From Pseudomonadota bacterium (lineage in GTDB: Bacteria; Myxococcota_A; Polyangia; Polyangiales; Polyangiaceae), in contig JAEYWK010000051.1 of NCBI GenBank assembly GCA_023431345.1, forward strand, positions 1 to 6,879: a stretch of DNA of 6,879 nucleotides, read 5' to 3'. The position numbers and the translations under genes were made by a program. Below are positions 1 through 5,789 of the stretch, piece by piece. How positions within the stretch are numbered: the stretch's first letter is position 1; each line of letters starts with the position of its first letter. A model generated the notes under the pieces. It was not told the DNA's origin, did not search any database, and was given only the letters and a program-made list of their open reading frames with translations.

Positions 1-1309
1 TGCAAGCGTAGTGAGGATTCACTCGCATTCAAATTCAGATAAGCATGAGCTTTACCGCGACGACAACGAACGTCATTGCGCCCTTGCTTCCGATCCATTC
101 GACAGATATCGTAAAACACTTATCATATCAGGAAGAGCAACTGAAGATGAACTAAATGAAATCGACAAACAGGTTAAGGAAGAAGTGTCAAGAGCCCACA
201 AGAAGGCTATTGTCGCCCCCGATCCCGACCCTGCATCAATTTTTAAATTTGTATTGCCCGAACCTTATAAACCGGCAGCTTATCCTGAAGGTCTTCATGA
301 TGGCACCAAGGGTGAAAAGATGAGGCTTATCCAGGCTCTTAATTCTACCCTGAAATCAGAATTTCGCCATAATCCTGATACTTTCCTTTGGGGACAGGAT
401 ATCGCAAATAAAGAAAAGGGTGGCATATTTAATGTAAGCAAGGGCATGCAACAGGAATTCGGGATTGAGCGTGTTTTCAATGCCCCTATTGCCGAGGACT
501 TTATCCTAGGAACAGCAAACGGCATGAGCCGTTTCAATAAGAAAATAAGGATAGTTGTTGAAGGTGCAGAGTTTGCCGACTATTTCTGGCCTGCCATGGA
601 ACAGTTTGTAGAGCTCACTCATGATTACTGGCGCAGTAATGGCGCATTTGCCGCCAATGTGGTGGTCAGGCTTGCTTCAGGTGGCTACATTGGTGGCGGT
701 CTCTACCACTCACAAACAATCGAGGGTGCCCTTACCACTTTTCCCGGAATAAGGGTTGTATATCCTTCTTTTGCTGATGATGCCGCCGGTCTGCTTCGCA
801 CTGCCATCCGTTCACAGGGACCTACACTTTTCCTTGAACCCAAAGCACTCTACAATGACCCTGTAGCCGAATCGATTGTGCCTGCCGATTTTGAAGTACC
901 CTTCGGTAAAGCACGTATACGCCGTGAGGGTACCGATATGAGCTTTATCACGTTTGGCAATACTACCCATATGTGCCTCGCTGCTGCGAAGCGCCTTGAA
1001 GAGGAAGAGGGTATAAATGCCGAAGTAATTGATATTCGCTCACTTATTCCCTTAGACAAAGAAGCAATACTTAATTCGGTGAAAAAAACTAACCGTGTAT
1101 TGGTTGTTCATGAAGACAAAGTACACTCGGGTTTTGGTGCCGAATTGTCTGCAATGATAACTGAAGAGGCTTTTCAATTCCTTGATGCACCTGTTAGACG
1201 GGTTGGTTCAACATTCACCCCTGTTGGTTTTAACAGGATCCTCGAAAAAGCTATCCTGCCTAATACCGATAAAATATACCAGGCTGCTATCGATTTGCTT
1301 GCTTTTTAA
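1..1309 (+). CDS. 2-oxoacid dehydrogenase E1, alpha-beta fusion (3' part; 5' end outside window)
   Basis: This is the thiamine-diphosphate E1 component of a 2-oxoacid dehydrogenase complex, which decarboxylates a 2-oxoacid and passes the acyl group to the lipoyl E2. The frame is open to the left edge (first full codon at 2), so the GTG at 11 is not a real start. Counting from that GTG, residues 1-65 match the end of an E1-alpha subunit (RIHSHSNSDKHELYR, then DPFDRYRKTLI). A linker follows, and from about residue 103 a complete E1-beta: the GQDIANKEKGGIF region at 128-140, PIAED with the likely cofactor-activating Glu at 162, GGGLYHSQ at 228-235, FLEPKALY at 274-281, and a transketolase C-terminal domain from about 297 to 432. 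Alpha and beta in one chain is known in Bacteroidota. A pyruvate or branched-chain type is plausible, but the substrate cannot be decided without the missing part. It converges on the djlA-like gene. Confidence 0.9.
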   Translation, partial: ASVVRIHSHSNSDKHELYRDDNERHCALASDPFDRYRKTLIISGRATEDELNEIDKQVKEEVSRAHKKAIVAPDPDPASIFKFVLPEPYKPAAYPEGLHDGTKGEKMRLIQALNSTLKSEFRHNPDTFLWGQDIANKEKGGIFNVSKGMQQEFGIERVFNAPIAEDFILGTANGMSRFNKKIRIVVEGAEFADYFWPAMEQFVELTHDYWRSNGAFAANVVVRLASGGYIGGGLYHSQTIEGALTTFPGIRVVYPSFADDAAGLLRTAIRSQGPTLFLEPKALYNDPVAESIVPADFEVPFGKARIRREGTDMSFITFGNTTHMCLAAAKRLEEEEGINAEVIDIRSLIPLDKEAILNSVKKTNRVLVVHEDKVHSGFGAELSAMITEEAFQFLDAPVRRVGSTFTPVGFNRILEKAILPNTDKIYQAAIDLLAF

Positions 1310-1341
1310 AGAGGAAGACCTGAACTAACTAATTCCTCTTT
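1308..1341. terminator. Inverted repeat between convergent genes, possible bidirectional terminator
   Basis: The arms AAAGAGGAA (1308-1316) and TTCCTCTTT (1333-1341) are perfectly complementary over 9 bp, with a 16-base loop. The left arm starts inside the TAA stop of the E1 gene and the right arm lies in the last codons of the minus-strand djlA-like gene, so either transcript would form the hairpin at its 3' end. No long U tract follows on either strand (only TTT), and the stem is not GC-rich. Intrinsic termination is therefore possible but unproven. Confidence 0.4.
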
Positions 1342-2089
1342 GCCGCTTTATTTCGTTATAAGCGTTGTTTAGCTGTTGGAATTTTTCTTTGGCGGTTTTC
1401 TGAATATCATCACCAAGGTGCGTAACTTTATCAGGATGATATTTAAGAGCCATTTTACGATAAGCTTTCTTTACTTCCTCATCTGAAGCATCAGGTGTAA
1501 TTTCGAGAATCTTGTATGCACTGTCGGTCTTCTTTATAAACATGGCGCTTATAGAATCAAAATCAAGGGGCCTGATGCCCATACGCAGACAGACATGTTT
1601 AAGAACATCGGCTTCTGCCTGACCCATATGGCCGTCTGATGAGGCAACACCAAAAAGCAGATGCACTAATTGCAGGCGGGAAGGATACTCCATATTTTCC
1701 TGTACCTGCTCGCAGATCTCATCAACATCAAGATCCTGCTTAAGGATTTCACGAAGAAGTGGCAATAGGCGTTCAGCCTCCTGTTCCCCAAAACGGCTAA
1801 GCAGGAAACTTTTAACATAATTAAGTTCTGATTTCAATATACGGCCATCAGCCTTCATTATGGCGGCAATCATTACTATAAGACTTACCTTGAAATCACC
1901 CTCCTGTGTGGGTGTAAAACCGCTGTATTCGTTTTCATCCTTCTGCATACCGTCGTACATCGAACCGAAAACAAAACCCAGAAGCGCACCGATAGGTCCG
2001 CCCAAGGCCCATCCGAGTCCCCCGCCTATCCATTTGCCAAATGATTTAAAGGACAAGGTTTTAGTAAAGAAATCAGGTAAATTAGTCAT
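1325..2089 (-). CDS. djlA: DjlA-like membrane-anchored J-domain co-chaperone (TerB-like + DnaJ domain)
   Basis: The 254-residue product has the DjlA architecture. A short N-terminus leads into a glycine-rich hydrophobic segment (about 20-43, GGGLGWALGGPIGALLG), probably a membrane anchor. A helical TerB-like region follows (about 65-185), with the paired motifs ADGRI near 80 and SDGHM near 151. A C-terminal J domain spans about 190-254, with the DnaK-stimulating HPD at 218-220 and an ending (AYNEIKRQRG) like that of E. coli DjlA. It should recruit and stimulate DnaK at the inner face of the membrane. I chose the ATG at 2089. A TTG at 2107 in the same frame would add six residues but falls in a promoter-like box. 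The gene is third in the minus-strand set, 31 bases after the saccharopine dehydrogenase stop, and may also have its own promoter. The J-domain identity is firm; the name djlA rests on architecture. Confidence 0.87.
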   Translation of the reverse strand: MTNLPDFFTKTLSFKSFGKWIGGGLGWALGGPIGALLGFVFGSMYDGMQKDENEYSGFTPTQEGDFKVSLIVMIAAIMKADGRILKSELNYVKSFLLSRFGEQEAERLLPLLREILKQDLDVDEICEQVQENMEYPSRLQLVHLLFGVASSDGHMGQAEADVLKHVCLRMGIRPLDFDSISAMFIKKTDSAYKILEITPDASDEEVKKAYRKMALKYHPDKVTHLGDDIQKTAKEKFQQLNNAYNEIKRQRGIS

Positions 2090-2104
2090 CTTTAAAATTT
2101 GAAG

Positions 2105-2112
2105 CAAAAGTA
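2105..2112 (-). promoter_or_regulatory. Candidate Bacteroidota -7 element upstream of the djlA-like gene
   Basis: Read on the minus strand, the sequence is TACTTTTG, an exact match to the Bacteroidota -7 consensus TAnnTTTG. It ends 15 bases before the ATG at 2089, which would give a leader of roughly 10 bases. I see no TTTG -33 box at the expected 17-23 base spacing, since that stretch is the end of the upstream coding region. It could add a gene-specific promoter to readthrough from the lysine genes. Confidence 0.4.
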
Positions 2113-2120
2113 ATTGATTT

Positions 2121-3440
2121 TTACACCAGCTGTTTCACTTCTTCATTCATAAAAATCCCTACTTCCTCAAGTTTTTGTAAAACAGGTTCATAAATTACGG
2201 GCATAAATGGCCTGAGTAGTCCGGATACTTTTAATTCACCCGAAAGGATCAGATCGGCAGTTATTGCTGCAGGCAAAGCAACTGTTCGGGCAATAGCTGT
2301 ATCCCCGCCCGGCTCTCCATACAGCAGCATTCTTGATAAGATTCTCTCCTCACGGTCGCCAGGGTATTTAATAAGCAGCTCGTGTTGCATAATAACCATA
2401 TCAGTTTCTTCCGGGGATAGCATCATTTTCGAAAACATCAGGTCGCATGTAACATTAAAAGGTGTGTCAAATGACTTGCCAATTGATTCATTGCTGAAAT
2501 AACCGAGCCATTTGAGGGCTTTTATTGCTGTGGAATTCTCCTCTATCTTCAGAAATCCTGAGATTTGTTTCTCATATTCAGGATAGAGGGTGCCGACTTT
2601 TCTCTCGATGAGGTTAAAGTACGACAAATTTGCCAGTGAAACAGGCTGTGTTTCAAGCAGACCAAGCTTCCTGAGCGCATCCATGGTTTCACACCAACCT
2701 GGTAGCCTTATTGTGCCCCTCATCATCGAGCGCACTTCATCTAATTCATATTCATGTATATAGGCAATTGAATCCCGGTTAGGATAAACCTCTATAGGCC
2801 CGATCTCCGGATATTCTATTATAAATGGTGAGTGAAAAAGCGATTCACTGTTTATCAGGGTTTCGTGACCATTACTCAGATAACGGGCACCGGTCAATGA
2901 TGCTGCCATTACACCCACCGGACTCCATGTAAACTTATACTTCATAGGATTGTCAGCAGCCCCTGGTGAAGGCAGGGCACCGCATAGTGAGTAAAAATTT
3001 TTGATCTGGCCCTTTGAAGCATGTACTCTGTCAATGATCTTCCGGGCAGTCATATGGTCTATTCCGGGATCCAGTCCCATCTCATTGATTACAGTAATAC
3101 CACTTTCTTCAATGAGGGGTTTGAGCTCAAGCATTGCCAGACTCTGGTAAGATGTCGTTATAAGTGATTTAACCCGTTTTATGCAGAATTTGGCAACCTG
3201 AAGGTGCATGGTTGCCGGTAAAAGACTCACTACTAAATCATGCTGTGCAATCAGTTCATCAAGCTGCTCCTCGTTATTGACATCTATTCCCACAGGATTG
3301 GCATTTGGGTGTTTTCGGGTAACTTGTTCAATCTTATCGGTATTCATATCGGCTACGGTGAGATAATAGCCTTTATCAAGCAGGTATTTAACCAGGGGGC
3401 GGGATACCAGGCCAGCTCCCAATACCAGTATTTTCTTCAT
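2121..3440 (-). CDS. Saccharopine dehydrogenase (glutamate-forming), SDH half of the AASS type
   Basis: The enzyme oxidatively cleaves saccharopine to glutamate and 2-aminoadipate 6-semialdehyde using NAD(P)+, the second step of lysine breakdown by the saccharopine route. The 439-residue product starts with a Rossmann motif (GAGLVSRP, 8-15). It then carries the family signatures SLLP (72-75), GLDPGIDHM (122-130), CGALPSP (153-159), KYKFTWSPVG (167-176), YPNRDS (219-224) and RGTIR (241-245). These match the C-terminal half of animal and plant alpha-aminoadipic semialdehyde synthase in order, and the length suits a stand-alone SDH of this type. The start is fixed by an ATGA overlap with the upstream reductase gene (ATG at 3440-3438, TGA at 3439-3437), which suggests translational coupling and coordinated amounts of the two enzymes. 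No Shine-Dalgarno sequence is evident. A related saccharopine-forming or carboxynorspermidine-type dehydrogenase is unlikely given the fused-enzyme signatures and the neighbour. Confidence 0.93.
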   Translation of the reverse strand: MKKILVLGAGLVSRPLVKYLLDKGYYLTVADMNTDKIEQVTRKHPNANPVGIDVNNEEQLDELIAQHDLVVSLLPATMHLQVAKFCIKRVKSLITTSYQSLAMLELKPLIEESGITVINEMGLDPGIDHMTARKIIDRVHASKGQIKNFYSLCGALPSPGAADNPMKYKFTWSPVGVMAASLTGARYLSNGHETLINSESLFHSPFIIEYPEIGPIEVYPNRDSIAYIHEYELDEVRSMMRGTIRLPGWCETMDALRKLGLLETQPVSLANLSYFNLIERKVGTLYPEYEKQISGFLKIEENSTAIKALKWLGYFSNESIGKSFDTPFNVTCDLMFSKMMLSPEETDMVIMQHELLIKYPGDREERILSRMLLYGEPGGDTAIARTVALPAAITADLILSGELKVSGLLRPFMPVIYEPVLQKLEEVGIFMNEEVKQLV

Positions 3441-4855
3441 GTAGTTGAAAGTTTTAGAGTGTTTTCATTCTGAAAGGCATCAAGATATTTATTTAAATAA
3501 CTGAATTGTGGCGTTAGTTTGCCTTTATGCACAATGACTGCCCTCTTTATGGCGTCAGGGATTTTAAGGTCATCATAGGCATCATCAAAATTACATTTGG
3601 CAATTGGTTCAAGATAATGTATAAGTGCACCTGAGAACTTCTGCGAAGCTTCGCGGGGCAATTCACTTGGCAGTATATGTACAGCCATAACCAGCATACC
3701 ATGGCCTTTGTAACCCATTGTCTGCTTGTCAGTAAGCGGATTATAAACAAACAGCGGATCTTCAGGCTCTGTACCTTTATGGGTGATTTCAATACTACCG
3801 TCGGGGTCGCAGGTAATATCCCCAATCACCTTTAATTTCGGATAATTTGATATACCAAGTGGCAAAGGCTGATCATCAATCGGCCTTATTGTCTCTGCTT
3901 CTAAATCAGCAACAACAGCTTCACTGAATAATCTTTTTACCGATTCCTTTGTCACGAGTCTCGGGAAACGAGGCTCCCAGTACATGCAATTAACAAGTAC
4001 AGAAAGCCCGGGCAGATACTTCTCAAATATACCATTGTAATTTGATGGGTTTTTATAATAATCTTCTTTTTCAAAAGGTTTACCTTCCTTATTTTCAGCT
4101 ATATGTTCCTGTTTGAAAACAACTTTATACACCAAATTCTTGGGTGAGCATTTGCGGTTTCGCAACATTAAAAGCCTCTCGGGTGATATCTCCTTAACCG
4201 GAAGCAAGCCAAGTATTTCCTGGGCACCCTGGGATACATGGCCATATCCGGTAAACCCCACGGTAAGTGGCAAAATGGCATCAGGAAGACCCTCTTCTGC
4301 AATTAGGGCTCCTAATTCAGATATTTCTGCCCTTGCTTCCTCAAGTGATTTGTATTTATGTGCCTGCTTTATTTTAAGAAATGGAGTTTCTATCCCTTCT
4401 TCACGATATTTTAGTCCTAGAGCCCAAAGAGTATTGATCATTCCTGCCACTCCTGCATGATAACCAAAGTAAATTAACCGGTGTCCCTGTTCATCAGTGA
4501 TCTTTTCATAGTCGATCAGGTTACAGCCAAGCTCAAGCATTCGTCTGAGACGAGGCATATTATCAGGTTGCCCTTTAACTACATGTGAGAAATTTATATA
4601 GGTTTTCTTTTCTTCAATTTCATCAATGGGTATTTCTTTAACTCCCATAATAATTGGGATATCATGAAGATCGCATGCCAGTCTGGCACCTGCTTGCTTA
4701 TATTCCCTGTTAGTAAAAATTCTCTTATCGGAAATCTGGACTACAATATCCAGATTCTTTTGATGTATCAGCAGATCAACGTGCTCAGGAGTAAGAGGTG
4801 CCCTTCGCTCGCCAATATACAGATCTTCATGCCTTATGCCAATTGAGTTGATCAT
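3437..4855 (-). CDS. Lysine-2-oxoglutarate reductase (saccharopine-forming), LKR half of the AASS type
   Basis: The enzyme condenses L-lysine with 2-oxoglutarate and reduces the adduct to saccharopine, the first step of lysine catabolism by this route. The 472-residue product follows the N-terminal half of animal and plant alpha-aminoadipic semialdehyde synthase. It has GERRAPLTP (15-23), GVK (71-73), FSH (89-91), LIDYEK (113-118), AGVAGMI (134-140), the nucleotide-binding-like FTGYGHVSQGAQ (201-212), MYWE (291-294) and GDITCDPDGSIE (345-356). By inferred alignment, Lys73 and His91 are the likely counterparts of catalytic Lys77 and His96 of yeast Lys1. An in-frame TAG at 4882-4880 leaves the ATG at 4855 as the best start. 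This is the first gene of the minus-strand set and overlaps the dehydrogenase by four bases. Together the two products total 911 residues, close to the fused enzyme. Cytoplasmic, as there is no signal peptide. Alanine dehydrogenase belongs to the same superfamily but lacks the C-terminal motifs. Confidence 0.93.
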   Translation of the reverse strand: MINSIGIRHEDLYIGERRAPLTPEHVDLLIHQKNLDIVVQISDKRIFTNREYKQAGARLACDLHDIPIIMGVKEIPIDEIEEKKTYINFSHVVKGQPDNMPRLRRMLELGCNLIDYEKITDEQGHRLIYFGYHAGVAGMINTLWALGLKYREEGIETPFLKIKQAHKYKSLEEARAEISELGALIAEEGLPDAILPLTVGFTGYGHVSQGAQEILGLLPVKEISPERLLMLRNRKCSPKNLVYKVVFKQEHIAENKEGKPFEKEDYYKNPSNYNGIFEKYLPGLSVLVNCMYWEPRFPRLVTKESVKRLFSEAVVADLEAETIRPIDDQPLPLGISNYPKLKVIGDITCDPDGSIEITHKGTEPEDPLFVYNPLTDKQTMGYKGHGMLVMAVHILPSELPREASQKFSGALIHYLEPIAKCNFDDAYDDLKIPDAIKRAVIVHKGKLTPQFSYLNKYLDAFQNENTLKLSTT

Positions 4856-4883
4856 ACCCGGTTTCTTAATTTTATCACTCTAT

Positions 4884-4891
4884 AAAATATA
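4884..4891 (-). promoter_or_regulatory. Weak candidate -7 element for the lysine-catabolism genes
   Basis: On the minus strand the sequence is TATATTTT, one mismatch from TAnnTTTG, and it lies 28 bases upstream of the reductase ATG. No convincing TTTG -33 box is present. It is listed because the 99-bp divergent spacer must hold the start signal for this gene set and this is the closest match there. AT-rich DNA makes a chance match quite possible. Confidence 0.25.
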
Positions 4892-4899
4892 AAGAGGTA

Positions 4900-4930
4900 T
4901 TTCGATTAATTGTTTAATTCAGTAGGTTTG
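4900..4930 (+). promoter_or_regulatory. Candidate Bacteroidota promoter for mtgA
   Basis: TAGGTTTG at 4923-4930 matches the -7 consensus TAnnTTTG exactly. TTTC at 4900-4903 is one base from the -33 TTTG, with a 19-base spacer, the usual distance. Transcription would begin near 4935, about 20 bases before the ATG at 4955. That argues against translation starting at the upstream in-frame TTG at 4910. It lies in the divergent spacer, so its activity could interact with that of the lysine genes. Confidence 0.55.
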
Positions 4931-4954
4931 CATAAAATTTCAGATAAAGGGGCA

Positions 4955-5659
4955 ATGCCGGTCAAAAAAGGGATTAAGAAAAAGATTCTGAAGATTATTA
5001 CTTATAGTATTTTCTTCTTTTTCACTTCCACAATTCTGGTAACTATACTATTCCGGTTTATACCACCTCCGATCACCCCGCTCATGGTAATCCGCCTCCA
5101 GGAGCAAATCTTCAAAGGCGAGGACCTGAAACTATACAAGGACTGGGAGAGATTAAACCATATTTCCCCCAATATGGTTCAGGCTGTAGTGGCTTCAGAA
5201 GACAATAATTTTATGAAGCATTTTGGTGTTGATTTTGATGCCATAAAGAAAGCGCAGAAACTCAACCGTAAAGGGAGGCCTTTAAGGGGTGCCAGCACTA
5301 TTTCACAGCAAACAGCCAAGAATGTCTTCCTCTGGCCTGCCAGGTCATGGGTGAGAAAAGGTTTTGAAGTCTATTTTACCGGCCTTATAGAGATTTTCTG
5401 GGGTAAGGAACGGATTATGGAAGTATATCTTAATGTAATTGAGATGGGAAATGGCATTTACGGAGTAGAGGCAGCTTCAGAGTATTATTTTAAAAAACAT
5501 GCTGAAAATCTTAATCGTAGCGAAGCAGCCCTTCTTGCTGCCATACTTCCCAACCCCCGCTTATATAATGCAATGAATCCTTCAGGCTATATCCGTAAAA
5601 AGCAACAGCGCATACTACGCGCCATGAACAGAATTGACAGCATAGGTATTAACAATTGA
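4955..5659 (+). CDS. mtgA: Monofunctional biosynthetic peptidoglycan glycosyltransferase (GT51)
   Basis: The enzyme polymerises lipid II into glycan strands at the outer face of the inner membrane, with no transpeptidase domain. The 234-residue product is close in length to E. coli MtgA. A basic N-terminus (KKGIKKK) and one hydrophobic segment (about 11-33, rich in Phe and Ile) form the signal anchor. All GT51 motifs follow: EDNNFMKHFG (82-91) with the catalytic Glu at 82, GASTISQQTAKN (112-123), the MtgA-type FLWPARSWVRKGFE (125-138) with RKxxE, KERIMEVYLN (151-160) containing the second conserved Glu, and GVEAASEYYF (170-179). I prefer the ATG at 4955 to an in-frame TTG at 4910, which lies upstream of the predicted transcript start. 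AAAGGGG sits just before the ATG but is only two bases away, so its value as a ribosome binding site is doubtful. The gene stands alone, divergent from the lysine genes. Confidence 0.95.
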   Translation: MPVKKGIKKKILKIITYSIFFFFTSTILVTILFRFIPPPITPLMVIRLQEQIFKGEDLKLYKDWERLNHISPNMVQAVVASEDNNFMKHFGVDFDAIKKAQKLNRKGRPLRGASTISQQTAKNVFLWPARSWVRKGFEVYFTGLIEIFWGKERIMEVYLNVIEMGNGIYGVEAASEYYFKKHAENLNRSEAALLAAILPNPRLYNAMNPSGYIRKKQQRILRAMNRIDSIGINN

Positions 5660-5702
5660 CAGTACATTATAATATCATAAATACATCTCCACAAATATTT
5701 TG

Positions 5703-5710
5703 TACTTTTG
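5703..5710 (+). promoter_or_regulatory. Candidate Bacteroidota -7 element for ppdK
   Basis: TACTTTTG matches TAnnTTTG exactly and continues as TACTTTTGCAC, a form common in front of strongly expressed Bacteroidota genes (from general knowledge). The -33 region is AT-rich without a clear TTTG. Transcription would start near 5716, giving a leader of about 75 bases before the ATG at 5790. The rest of the 130-bp spacer (5660-5789) shows no strong hairpin after mtgA and no recognisable riboswitch. Confidence 0.55.
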
Positions 5711-5789
5711 CACTCCTGAAAAATGAGTTACAAAAGTTAGTTTTTACCAACCGTAAATTTTAATAATCAGTATAAATAACCTAATCAAA

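Noticed and set aside
11..13. GTG as the start of the E1 gene
   Set aside because: The frame is open to the window edge and the protein begins in the middle of an E1-alpha C-terminus; the true start lies upstream.
1..1309. E1 as the 2-oxoadipate dehydrogenase of the lysine pathway
   Set aside because: Known 2-oxoadipate E1 enzymes are of the 2-oxoglutarate dehydrogenase type, not this alpha-beta family, and the gene is on the opposite strand in a convergent arrangement.
3547..4460. Open frames inside the reductase gene (minus 3825-3547 and plus 4113-4460)
   Set aside because: They overlap a gene with strong family motifs, have no recognisable domains, and look like out-of-frame translations of it.
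4905..4918. ATTAA-N4-TTAAT inverted repeat in the divergent spacer as an operator
   Set aside because: Five-base AT-only arms in AT-rich DNA are expected by chance, and no regulator gene is nearby to support it.
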